Below are positions 1 through 7,288 of a stretch of 15,211 nucleotides of DNA, one piece after another. This stretch comes from Candidatus Glassbacteria bacterium RIFCSPLOWO2_12_FULL_58_11 (GTDB lineage: Bacteria > Gemmatimonadota > Glassbacteria > GWA2-58-10). The translations under genes were made by a program, and so were the position numbers. Under the pieces are notes generated by a model. It saw nothing but the letters and a program-made list of their open reading frames with translations. It ran no database searches and was not told where the DNA came from. Position 1 is the first letter of the stretch, and every line of letters starts with the position of its first letter. The stretch is taken from NCBI GenBank assembly GCA_001780825.1, contig MFIX01000057.1, positions 1 to 15,211 on the forward strand. The letters are read 5' to 3'.

Positions 1-2367
1 GATTACATCACCGGAAGAGGATTTCAGCGGGATTGAGCCTTCGATCTGCACATCCGGGCCAAAGGGATCATAGAAACCCTTGGTGTTGACTATCGTGGAG
101 CCCAGCGTTTGCCCATTGCCGTCCTCGGCCCGCAAGTGGACTTGGAACAGCCCGTCATGATAGATCCCCAGCCCCGGATCAAAATCATCCGGCACGTTGA
201 TCACTGAATCGACCACCAGATACAGCTCGGTCGGCAACACCGCGGGGTCCCCATTGGCGATAGTGACATTGGTTATCGTCAAACCGTTGTCCGCCGCAGG
301 CTGCGGCGTGGTTTCGACTAGCAGTCCATTGGCGCCCAACGTCATTGTCGCGGGCTCTCCGACCGGCGAACCGTCCGGGAAAATCTGGGTAATCTGGCCT
401 ACGCTCGGCGGGAAATAGCCGTTGGCCGAGGTCCGCGGAGTGCCCTCGTGCATGTTGTTGCCCGAGGCATCCAGGGAGACGAGCTGCATCCCGGACTCCA
501 GGGATTCCTGGCCGGTGTTGGAGGCCTGGTAGTCGAAGGCGGTGACCGCGTAATAATAATGCACGCCGTTGATCAGCGATTCGCGGTTACTCAAGCCCTG
601 ACCGTGATCGACCCAGATATAGCGCAGGCCGTTATCGATGACATTATCGTCTCCGGAGAAACCGATATCGAACGGGTCGTGGGAGACATCCGGGAAATCC
701 GGAATACCATCGCCGTTAACGTCCTGACCCGTCTGGGTGGTGTAAGCGGCACTGCCGGTGGTAATCCCGTCCGCCTTGTCGAACTGCGCCACCAGCCTGG
801 CATCCTTGGCGCTGGTGGTCAGCGAGCGATACACCCGGTAGCCCTGGAAATCGTACTCCAGGTAATCGGGATTGTAAGTCGCCGCCGGCGTGCCATCCGG
901 ATTCGTCGCTACCTGGCTTACCGGATAGAAGGGGTCCGAGGTTTTTTCCGGCAGGTCGTCCCAGGTAACGATGACCATTCCGTCGCGGTCCAACAACTGC
1001 ATATTCGGCGAGACCGGCGGGGCAGGCAAATTGAAATCCGTATCGAAAGTGGTCTGGACTGTCTGTGCCAGTCCGACCAGATTTATGAGCTCGCCGTCAA
1101 GTGTGATATCCGCGGGATTCGGGGGATTTCTCAACGGATCGGCAAACAGGTAGCCGACTTCCACTTTCTGGAGGCTGCCGTCCGCGGGCAGATCGAACGG
1201 GCCTGTCAAAAGCCTGGCCCGCAGGTCGTTTTCGAAATCGGAAACGATCAGGTCGGCGTCGGGGTCCCATTGCGGCTCGGTCACCTCGCCCGGCGCGTTG
1301 ATCATGATCCGGTAGGCTTCTTTATCGGTATTGGGGTCCTCGCGCGGGCCGCCGCGGTTGGTGGTGATCGTGAATCCGGAGAGGCCGATACGGTTCGGCT
1401 CGCCTTCCTCGTCCACCACACCGTTGCCGTTATTGTCCACCCCATCCGACGGACGGCCGACCTGGGACGGGCTGTCCAGGAACTTGATGCCCAGGAAACC
1501 GATCGGGTTGGTAAAATTGGCTTCGCTGAAATCGGTGTCCCAGTAAATCGCCATATTGTACAACGGGCTGACCCCCGCCCGGTCGTCTTGGGCCTCGCCG
1601 ATATCGAAGTCGGTGTTGACCACCGCCAGCATGTCCTTAATCGTGTAAGGGCCGGCTACATCCGGCTTGCCGTCCCCGTTGACATCCTCATTGATAAAAT
1701 CCGAGACGTTCTTGAAGCGCCATTCGACATATATGATATCCTTTTGGGAGGTAACCGAAAAGAGCTTGATTCTCTCCCAGGTCTCCACTCCCAGACGGAA
1801 CGAGCCGGCTGTGACATTCACCGGGCCGCCGATATCGGTATAGATGGTGACGATGTCTTCCTGGCCGTAAATCTTGGGCGTTCCATCAGCCGCCCGAAAC
1901 TCATCGGGCCAGGCAGCCAGATCCGTGCTGCTCTTGCTGCTGTAGAGATGGTTCGCCGGGTCGTCCTGCGACGCCGAGGCTTTTCCCTCGCGCCATTCCT
2001 CGTCGTAGACCGCCTCCGTCTCTACCGTATCGTCAAGTACTCCATCCCCGTCGCCGTCGAATACACCGGCCACGTGCAAGCCGGACTGGAAGACGTACTG
2101 ATCCGTTCTGGTACGCCAGAATCCGCCTCCGGTCGTCGAGCTGCCGCCGGGGTCTTTGCCCAGGTTGCCCCGGTTGTCCACTCCGAATAGAACGCTGTTC
2201 GTGGTGGTGAACGCCCGGCTGATCACCGCAAGATCCGGACTTACCGTTTGTTTCCTTTTTCCGGAGTCCCCGGGTTTTCTGGCGGCCAGAAAACCGGGTG
2301 CGGCAACTGTAAGGGCCAGCAGAAGGACGACAGCCTTTCTGAAAAAGTCACTCGGGTTAATTCGCAT
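1..2367 (-). CDS. Large secreted Fn3-type protein with Asp-rich calcium-loop motifs, partial (3' end outside window)
   Basis: The frame is open from an ATG at 2367 to base 1, giving 789 residues with the C-terminus missing. A strong GGAGGAG Shine-Dalgarno precedes the ATG. The N-terminus (MRINPSDFFRKAVVLLLALT, then APGFLA) is a signal peptide, so the protein is exported. Residues about 450-610 look like a fibronectin type III fold, beginning near MVIVTWDDLP and ending near YYYAVTAFDY. Four Asp/Asn-rich loops resemble calcium-binding thrombospondin-3, dockerin or EF-hand loops: residues 104-113 (DGDGDGVLDD), 228-236 (DVNGDGKPD), 308-323 (DGVDNNGNGVVDEEGE) and 549-557 (DVNGDGIPD). It lies 112 bp downstream of the TonB-dependent receptor on the same strand, so the two are probably co-transcribed and may form a surface complex. 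I do not recognise an enzyme family. Any C-terminal sorting signal, such as type IX secretion, would lie outside the window. Function unknown. Confidence 0.85.
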   Translation of the reverse strand, partial: MRINPSDFFRKAVVLLLALTVAAPGFLAARKPGDSGKRKQTVSPDLAVISRAFTTTNSVLFGVDNRGNLGKDPGGSSTTGGGFWRTRTDQYVFQSGLHVAGVFDGDGDGVLDDTVETEAVYDEEWREGKASASQDDPANHLYSSKSSTDLAAWPDEFRAADGTPKIYGQEDIVTIYTDIGGPVNVTAGSFRLGVETWERIKLFSVTSQKDIIYVEWRFKNVSDFINEDVNGDGKPDVAGPYTIKDMLAVVNTDFDIGEAQDDRAGVSPLYNMAIYWDTDFSEANFTNPIGFLGIKFLDSPSQVGRPSDGVDNNGNGVVDEEGEPNRIGLSGFTITTNRGGPREDPNTDKEAYRIMINAPGEVTEPQWDPDADLIVSDFENDLRARLLTGPFDLPADGSLQKVEVGYLFADPLRNPPNPADITLDGELINLVGLAQTVQTTFDTDFNLPAPPVSPNMQLLDRDGMVIVTWDDLPEKTSDPFYPVSQVATNPDGTPAATYNPDYLEYDFQGYRVYRSLTTSAKDARLVAQFDKADGITTGSAAYTTQTGQDVNGDGIPDFPDVSHDPFDIGFSGDDNVIDNGLRYIWVDHGQGLSNRESLINGVHYYYAVTAFDYQASNTGQESLESGMQLVSLDASGNNMHEGTPRTSANGYFPPSVGQITQIFPDGSPVGEPATMTLGANGLLVETTPQPAADNGLTITNVTIANGDPAVLPTELYLVVDSVINVPDDFDPGLGIYHDGLFQVHLRAEDGNGQTLGSTIVNTKGFYDPFGPDVQIEGSIPLKSSSGDVI

Positions 2368-2399
2368 TGAATTCTCCTCCAGATGATCTCTGTCATTAA

Positions 2400-2416
2400 G
2401 CGGGAAGAATTCCCGC
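2400..2416 (-). other. Short perfect inverted repeat between receptor and secreted-protein genes
   Basis: GCGGGAA and TTCCCGC are separated by 3 nt, about 30 nt upstream of the secreted-protein start and 63 nt after the receptor stop. No T-tract follows on the minus strand, so it is not a canonical terminator. As RNA it could stabilise the 3' end of the receptor message or modulate expression of the second gene relative to the first. This role is inferred. Confidence 0.35.
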
Positions 2417-2479
2417 CGACTCAACCAGCGCCCGCCCGCAGGACTAGTGAAATACTGCCGGCCGGGCAGGGCTCAAGCA

Positions 2480-5400
2480 TCAGAAGCTGTAATCGACACC
2501 CAGCCGAATCTGCCGCGGAGTGAGCCAGAACTGCGGATCGAAATCCTGGGCCCGGCCTTTGGCGAAAGAAGCGGCAGCCGCCTCGGCTTTGCTGACTACC
2601 CCGTCCTTGTTGAAATCCCGGATGAACTGGGATTCCGTCCTGACCGGGGTTACGAGTGCGCTGGGGAGAACCTCTTCCAGGAAATACTTGTCGATACCGA
2701 CCTGGCCTGAGGTCGGATCTATCCCCTGCTGACCATAATTAACATTCTCGAACAGGTTGAAAATATTGGCGAATAAGGTTATACGGTCTCCCATGACCGT
2801 AAATCTCTTGGTTACGCGCAGGTCCGCCATCTTGTATCCCGGAGACCGCGCCGAGTTGGCGGTGGTGATAAAGTTGCCCTGCTGGTCGATTGGCGTATAA
2901 GGCGCCCCGGTGGCGTAACGGAAGGTGAAATTCGCCCCGAAGTTTCTGAACATCGTCCCCCAGAGCTGACCCTGCTGGAATTCCTCCGGGAAGAGGATCC
3001 GCAAGGTCAAGGAAAGCTGGTGCGTACGGTCGTCATCCGTCGGAGCCAGGTCCGCCGGAGGCGGAGGGCTCTGGTTGGTGAAAGGATCGAGCTGGCGGGC
3101 CAGGGTGCGCACATACTCGTTGGGATCGCTCTCGGTGGAACGGGCGAACATCAGTGAGTAAGTGCCGCGCAGGCCGATATAACTGGTAAAGCGGCGGTCC
3201 AGGGTCAGGTCGAAGCCCTTGATTGTGCCATAGTCCTGATTGCTGACAATCCTCATGTTGCCCTGGCCGCGGATTACGTAGTCCGGAGCCACCAGGGCCA
3301 TCTGGCGGATGTCATCCGCGGTGGCCAGACGATAGCCGAGATTGCCGCGGACATCCCGGTTGTAACCGACAAAATCCAGCACCAGGTTGTCGTTGAGCAG
3401 CGCGGTGAATCCGGCTTCGAACTGAATGGTCTGCCCCATGTCCAGGTACCCGTTGCCGAAAGTCTGGTTCGGGTTCGACAGGGCGTCGGTCATGAAATCG
3501 CGCTGGCTCATGGCGTAAATCAGCTCGTATGGCGGAACCTGGTAGAAGTAGCCGTAGGACAGACGGACCTGGGTGCGCTCGGTCACCGGGTGGGCGACTC
3601 CGATACGCGGGCTCCAGTGCGTCTTGGCGCCCGGCTTCACCTTGGCGTCATTGAAATCCGGGTTATTCTGGCCGACGATCAGCGGAAAATTCTTGTTCAC
3701 ATCGAAACGGTCCATCCGGATTCCGAGATCGATCACCAGGTCGCCGAAATCCAGACGGTCGGTGCCATACAGACCGTAGATTCGGGGCTTGGCCGAGTAC
3801 TCGTCATCGGTGAATTCGCCATAGTAGAAGCGGGTGGTTTCAAGCACATCATAGATATAGGTCTCGAAACCGAACTTGATCCGGTTATAGCGGTCCAGCT
3901 GGCTGTCAATGTCCAGCTTGACCCCCCAGCGCTTTTCCTTGTCGTTGCGCAGGGGCATAGCCAAGCCGTTGTTGACGAACTGGCGGGAGTAGAACCGGTC
4001 GCCGCGCTCACCCTTGCGGGCGGGCGTGGTAGCGCCGAAAATGTTGCTGGCGGTCACCTGATCGGTCGGCCAGAGGTAAGTGCGGTCGAGATCTGCGTGC
4101 AGCGAGGTCGGCTCGATTACATCGTTGGCAAAACCGTCGTTGGATACCGCCGAATAAAGCAGGTAACGGTTCGTTTCGCCTTCAGTGTAGATTCCGATAT
4201 CTCCGCCGAAGCCCATTAAAGTGCTGCGGTCGAGCGCACTATTGCGGAGCATCAGGCCGCCATCGAGGTCGTTCTTGAAATAGGAGGCCCTCAGCTGCGC
4301 ACTGAGGCTGCGCTTGCTGCTCTGGGCAATCGACCAGTCGAAACCGACCAGGCCCATATCCGTGACTATTCGCTGGGCCTCATTGCTGCGCTGCGGATAA
4401 TTGAAAATGTACGAATGGTCGTAATATTGCCGCTGATTGCGGCTCCGGTGATAGACGGCGAGCAGCTTCAGGCCGCCCGGAGCGCTGTAAGTCGATTTGA
4501 AGGAAGCCGAGTAAAGGTCTTTCCAGTTGCCGGGCAGGCGGACCGGATTGGAATGGTAATATGGGCCGGAGTAAGCCGGATTGCTGACCGCGACCCCATT
4601 AGCGAAAGCCTCATCCAGGGCTTCGGGAGAGCTGGTGGCTTTGCCGTCCTCTCCGATAGTGAACAGATTGCCCGAAGTCGGGTCAACCTGGATCAGCGGT
4701 TGAGCGCCGGCGCGCATGGCGCCGCTCGAGGTGACATCCGCCGGATCGGCGATCAGCATGCTCTGGGTCAGGGCACGGAACTCCAGGCCGTCGGAACGCT
4801 TGAAATTGCGCGAAACCGAGCCGTCACTGTTGACCACGCCGAAACCCAGTGTCGGAGACTGGGCTGTCGTCCCATAGCCGGCAAAGGAATTGATGGTGAA
4901 CGGGTCGATCGCATCTGCCCGGTCATTGATTCCATCCTTGACCACGCCGATCGTCCCCAGGTCCCGGTTGAGCATATCGACGAACTGCTGCGTAATGCCC
5001 CGGAAGCCGCCTTTGTCGCCGCTGAGACGGGGATACGCATCCGCAGCGCCGCGGATCATGCCCGAGACGAAGAAATTCAGCTTGTCGGTGAAAACCGGGC
5101 CGCCGATATTCCCCTGCAGGTCATTGAAACCGTAATCCATCGAGCGCGGCATGACCTCATCGGTGGAGAATTGAAGGCTACCCGCGAGCTGCGAGCCGCC
5201 TTCCTTGGTGACGATGTTGATCATCCCCGACTGGGCGTTGCCGAACTCCGCCTGGAAGCCGCCGGTGATTACCGAGACTTCCTCGATCGCATCATTGGCT
5301 ACGAAAAGCGGGTTGATGATCCCGGCGGCATTATTGTCCACAACGCCGCGGTCCTCCGCCCCCTGCTGCTCGTTCTGCGCTTTTACCGGAACCCCGTCGA

Positions 5401-5947
5401 CATACATCAGCTCCTCGCCTTCGCGCCCGCCGCGAATCGAGTAGTTGCCCGAATAATCCACCACCACTCCAGCCTGCAGAACCATCAGATCCTGGAGATT
5501 ATCAGCCGGAGTCTCGGAAATTGTCGAGGCGCTCATGTTCTGCCGGGTCTGCACATTATCCCGCATCATCAGCGGTTCAGCCTGACCCTCCACCGTAATC
5601 GGCTCCAGCCCGATAACCGCGGTGCTCATCTCGGCGTTTACCGTGATCGTATTACCGGCCAGCACGCGGACATCCACCACCGAAACCGGCTTATAACCGG
5701 TATAGGCGAATTTTACGGTCCGCAGACCGACCGGCACGTTAAGGATAAAATAATAACCGTCGTCGTTGGTCACATTTCCCAGCCGGGTGCCGTCGATCAG
5801 CACCTGGACACCCCGCAACGGACCGCCGGTATCTTTGTCCCTTGCTATTCCTTCAATCTTGCCCGCAGTCTGCGCAAAAACCGCTGTAGCGCAGAAAAGC
5901 AGGGCCAGAAACAGTCGAAAGACGGTAGTCATACCGGATCTCTGCAT
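2480..5947 (-). CDS. TonB-dependent outer-membrane receptor with carboxypeptidase-regulatory-like domain
   Basis: This is an outer-membrane beta-barrel that would import a ligand using TonB energy; the substrate is unknown. I chose the ATG at 5947 (1155 aa) because AAGGAG lies about 8 nt upstream and a signal peptide follows at once (residues 1-25, ending AVFA before Q26). An in-frame ATG at 5974 would add nine residues and lacks a good Shine-Dalgarno. Residues about 29-107 form a CarboxypepD_reg-like beta-sandwich (GGPLRGVQVLIDG; NDDGYYFILNVPVG). LEPITVEG (114-121) is a plausible TonB box. The plug runs about 120-250, with IRGGREGEELMYVDGVPV and GGFQAEFGNAQSGMINIVTKEG-type motifs. The remainder is an aromatic-rich barrel ending in VDYSF, with the terminal Phe expected for BAM-dependent insertion. 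A canonical EF-hand loop (DFNKDGVVSKAE, 1111-1122) lies just before the last strand. The SusC-like architecture has no visible SusD partner; the next gene encodes a different secreted protein. Confidence 0.95.
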   Translation of the reverse strand: MQRSGMTTVFRLFLALLFCATAVFAQTAGKIEGIARDKDTGGPLRGVQVLIDGTRLGNVTNDDGYYFILNVPVGLRTVKFAYTGYKPVSVVDVRVLAGNTITVNAEMSTAVIGLEPITVEGQAEPLMMRDNVQTRQNMSASTISETPADNLQDLMVLQAGVVVDYSGNYSIRGGREGEELMYVDGVPVKAQNEQQGAEDRGVVDNNAAGIINPLFVANDAIEEVSVITGGFQAEFGNAQSGMINIVTKEGGSQLAGSLQFSTDEVMPRSMDYGFNDLQGNIGGPVFTDKLNFFVSGMIRGAADAYPRLSGDKGGFRGITQQFVDMLNRDLGTIGVVKDGINDRADAIDPFTINSFAGYGTTAQSPTLGFGVVNSDGSVSRNFKRSDGLEFRALTQSMLIADPADVTSSGAMRAGAQPLIQVDPTSGNLFTIGEDGKATSSPEALDEAFANGVAVSNPAYSGPYYHSNPVRLPGNWKDLYSASFKSTYSAPGGLKLLAVYHRSRNQRQYYDHSYIFNYPQRSNEAQRIVTDMGLVGFDWSIAQSSKRSLSAQLRASYFKNDLDGGLMLRNSALDRSTLMGFGGDIGIYTEGETNRYLLYSAVSNDGFANDVIEPTSLHADLDRTYLWPTDQVTASNIFGATTPARKGERGDRFYSRQFVNNGLAMPLRNDKEKRWGVKLDIDSQLDRYNRIKFGFETYIYDVLETTRFYYGEFTDDEYSAKPRIYGLYGTDRLDFGDLVIDLGIRMDRFDVNKNFPLIVGQNNPDFNDAKVKPGAKTHWSPRIGVAHPVTERTQVRLSYGYFYQVPPYELIYAMSQRDFMTDALSNPNQTFGNGYLDMGQTIQFEAGFTALLNDNLVLDFVGYNRDVRGNLGYRLATADDIRQMALVAPDYVIRGQGNMRIVSNQDYGTIKGFDLTLDRRFTSYIGLRGTYSLMFARSTESDPNEYVRTLARQLDPFTNQSPPPPADLAPTDDDRTHQLSLTLRILFPEEFQQGQLWGTMFRNFGANFTFRYATGAPYTPIDQQGNFITTANSARSPGYKMADLRVTKRFTVMGDRITLFANIFNLFENVNYGQQGIDPTSGQVGIDKYFLEEVLPSALVTPVRTESQFIRDFNKDGVVSKAEAAAASFAKGRAQDFDPQFWLTPRQIRLGVDYSF

Positions 5948-6093
5948 ACAAGACTCCTTTGTGTGTTTTACCATCCGGTTGTATCGCGAAATATATTCGC
6001 TGGATCACAGACCAGAACTGTGCAGCGCTAAAGACCTCCTTTGGCTTACGAGTCAAGCCGCTGATTTTGATTAATCTACACTTTCTAAATTGT
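5948..6093 (-). promoter_or_regulatory. Structured 5' leader of the TonB-dependent receptor mRNA
   Basis: From the predicted transcription start near 6093 to the receptor ATG is about 145 nt. It contains three simple perfect stem-loops: 6043-6059 (5-bp stem, 7-nt loop), 6006-6022 (5-bp stem, 7-nt loop) and 5986-6000 (5-bp stem, 5-nt loop). A strong Shine-Dalgarno-like AAAGGAGGT at about 6033-6041 is not followed by an ATG, GTG or TTG at normal spacing. The true RBS for the receptor, AAGGAG, lies at about 5955. I cannot match the leader to a known riboswitch class by eye. Confidence 0.4.
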
Positions 6094-6099
6094 GATAGT

Positions 6100-6128
6100 A
6101 TTCTATGGAGGTTTAAAATCGTTGTCAA
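6100..6128 (-). promoter_or_regulatory. Sigma-70-type promoter for the TonB-dependent receptor
   Basis: On the minus strand a perfect TTGACA -35 box (6123-6128) is separated by exactly 17 nt from a TAGAAT -10 box (6100-6105). This is close to the ideal housekeeping-sigma promoter in an AT-rich gap facing the receptor gene. The transcription start would be near 6093. Confidence 0.75.
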
Positions 6129-6129
6129 G

Positions 6130-6148
6130 CCGAAATCTAATATTTCGG
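6130..6148. promoter_or_regulatory. 19-bp perfect palindrome abutting the receptor -35 box; putative operator
   Basis: CCGAAAT and ATTTCGG (7-bp arms) flank a 5-nt centre, ending one base from the TTGACA box. The centre lies about 46 bp upstream of the inferred transcription start. A dimeric regulator is the natural reading. A terminator for upstream minus-strand transcription is less likely because no T-tract follows. Confidence 0.5.
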
Positions 6149-6219
6149 AAGCAGAATATTTGCCAAAGTTGCTCCAGGTAAGAAAAACTATCTCCAAGCC
6201 CTAAAATTTTTACCACTTA

Positions 6220-6253
6220 CGGCAAATCACGGATTAGAATGGAAAATTTGCCG
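6220..6253. other. 8-bp perfect inverted repeat downstream of the coaX operon
   Basis: CGGCAAAT (6220-6227) and ATTTGCCG (6246-6253) are separated by 18 nt. On the minus strand the repeat is followed by a mixed A/T-rich stretch (TAAGTGGTAAAAATTTT). It may be a weak terminator of the coaX operon or a spaced binding site. The long loop makes either assignment uncertain. Confidence 0.3.
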
Positions 6254-6327
6254 CCCGTCCTTCACTCCCGGATTTTGACAATTCCCGAGGCTTTAATGTC
6301 AAGAAATATTCCAAACAACTAAATAAC

Positions 6328-6352
6328 ACGGGTAGCGACATCAAAATCCCGT
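6328..6352 (-). terminator. Weak candidate terminator after coaX
   Basis: About 60 nt past the coaX stop, ACGGG and CCCGT pair across a 15-nt loop. They are followed on the minus strand by the moderately T-rich GTTATTTAGTTGTTT. The stem is short and the loop long, so confidence is low. No better Rho-independent terminator is visible before the receptor promoter. Confidence 0.25.
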
Positions 6353-6413
6353 CAATTTGTAAAGCCGGAAATAAGAGTTATTGGTTTCGACCTTCAGGCG
6401 GCAAGAGCGCTGG

Positions 6414-7187
6414 TCAAGCGGAAGGTGAGAGAAAGTCGTAGGCGATCCGCAGGCCATCCAGGGTAAGGTTCGGGTCGGCGGTATCGATCTGGCGGCTGTG
6501 CCGGGCGAGCATCCCGACAAAGCCTCCGGTGGCGATCACCTTACAGGGGGTGTTCCATTCATCCTTCAGGCGCTGCACTATCCCGTCGATCTGGCAGATC
6601 GCCCCGAAAAAGATCCCGGATTGCATCATGCTCCGGGTGTCCCGGCCGATAATCCGCTCCGGCGCCTCGATTTCCACCCGCGGCAGCATCGCCGCCTTGT
6701 GGATCAGCGCCTCGGCGCAGGTGCGGATTCCCGGGGCGATCACCCCGCCGAGATAGGCTCCGCGCGAGGCAATCAGGTCGAAAGTCGTGGCCGTGCCCAT
6801 ATCAACCACAATACAATCCGTCCGGTAGCGCTCGCGGACCGCCACCGCATTGGCGATCCGGTCCGCGCCGATCTGCACGGGCGGAGAATCCACCTCGTAG
6901 CTGATTCCGAGGTCCGCATTTCCATCCAGCACCAGCGGCGCGATATCGAAATAGCGGCGGGAGAGCTTTTCGAAGACATAGGTCAGGATCGGCACCACCG
7001 AGCCGATTATTACTCCACGGACCTGGCCTGCCGCTCCCGCTCTTTCCAGCATGTAGAGCACGAGATGGCCGTAATCATCGACGGTCCGGTCGGAGTTGCT
7101 GTCGATACGCCAGTGGCCGGCCAGCTCGCGCCCGCGATAGAGCCCGACGACTATATTGGTGTTGCCGATATCGATAGCCAGGATCAT
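6414..7187 (-). CDS. coaX: Type III pantothenate kinase
   Basis: CoaX phosphorylates pantothenate to 4'-phosphopantothenate, the first step of CoA synthesis, in the cytoplasm. It is the ASKHA-fold, acetyl-CoA-insensitive form. The 257 residues match the family length. Visible motifs are DIGNT (6-10, phosphate-binding), GADR (107-110, pantothenate-binding/dimer region), DMGTATT (129-135) and GGVIAPGI (147-154). The ATG at 7187 has GGAGG at 7193-7197. It is the last gene of the mutL-miaA-bshA-nadC-birA-coaX series, 101 bp after birA, which is a wider gap than the others. Its RBS lies in a predicted hairpin (see 7187-7216), suggesting separate translational control. Confidence 0.96.
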   Translation of the reverse strand: MILAIDIGNTNIVVGLYRGRELAGHWRIDSNSDRTVDDYGHLVLYMLERAGAAGQVRGVIIGSVVPILTYVFEKLSRRYFDIAPLVLDGNADLGISYEVDSPPVQIGADRIANAVAVRERYRTDCIVVDMGTATTFDLIASRGAYLGGVIAPGIRTCAEALIHKAAMLPRVEIEAPERIIGRDTRSMMQSGIFFGAICQIDGIVQRLKDEWNTPCKVIATGGFVGMLARHSRQIDTADPNLTLDGLRIAYDFLSPSA

Positions 7188-7216
7188 TTTTCCCTCCGGT
7201 CAGAGCCGGGGAAAAA
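7187..7216 (-). promoter_or_regulatory. Hairpin covering the coaX ribosome-binding site
   Basis: On the minus strand TTTTTCCC (7216-7209) pairs perfectly with GGGAAAAA (7194-7187). The inner CGG pairs with CCG across a 2-nt bulge, closing a 6-nt loop. The 3' arm contains the GGAGG Shine-Dalgarno and reaches the A of the ATG. Folding would therefore hide the start site. On the plus strand the same repeat is followed by GTTTTATTTTT, but no plus-strand gene ends here. Confidence 0.5.
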
Positions 7217-7288
7217 GTTTTATTTTTCGAATCACGGCTCAAGCCGCTGACATAGAGCGCTCTTGCCAACAGCGCAGTCTCTGTCAAT

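Larger units (their letters stand above)
5948..6413. other. 466-bp AT-rich intergenic region between the coaX and receptor genes
   Basis: No gene is supported here. The region holds the receptor leader, promoter and operator-like palindrome, plus the 3' flank of the six-gene operon with two weak hairpins. Small open frames crossing it lack coding character and a start with an RBS. The rest shows no pattern I recognise. Confidence 0.7.

Noticed and set aside
448..2190. 580-residue plus-strand open frame
   Set aside because: It is antisense to the secreted-protein gene, which has a signal peptide, RBS and domain structure. The plus frame has no recognisable domains and reflects GC-rich codon bias.
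4415..6031. 538-residue plus-strand open frame
   Set aside because: It is antisense to the TonB-dependent receptor N-terminal half and its promoter. The receptor reading is unambiguous and this frame shows no family motifs.
5853..6197. 114-residue minus-strand open frame over the receptor leader
   Set aside because: It overlaps the receptor start in another frame, crosses the promoter and has no RBS or domain. It would also place the promoter inside a gene.
6275..6302. TTGACA boxes on both strands as promoters
   Set aside because: Neither has an acceptable -10 hexamer at 16-18 nt spacing, so I treat them only as an inverted repeat.
7187..7232. Plus-strand Rho-independent terminator (hairpin plus GTTTTATTTTT)
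   Set aside because: It resembles a terminator on the plus strand, but no plus-strand gene ends here; its position over the coaX start suggests translational control instead.
6498..7250. 250-residue plus-strand open frame opposite coaX
   Set aside because: It mirrors the CoaX coding sequence; CoaX motifs fix the true strand.
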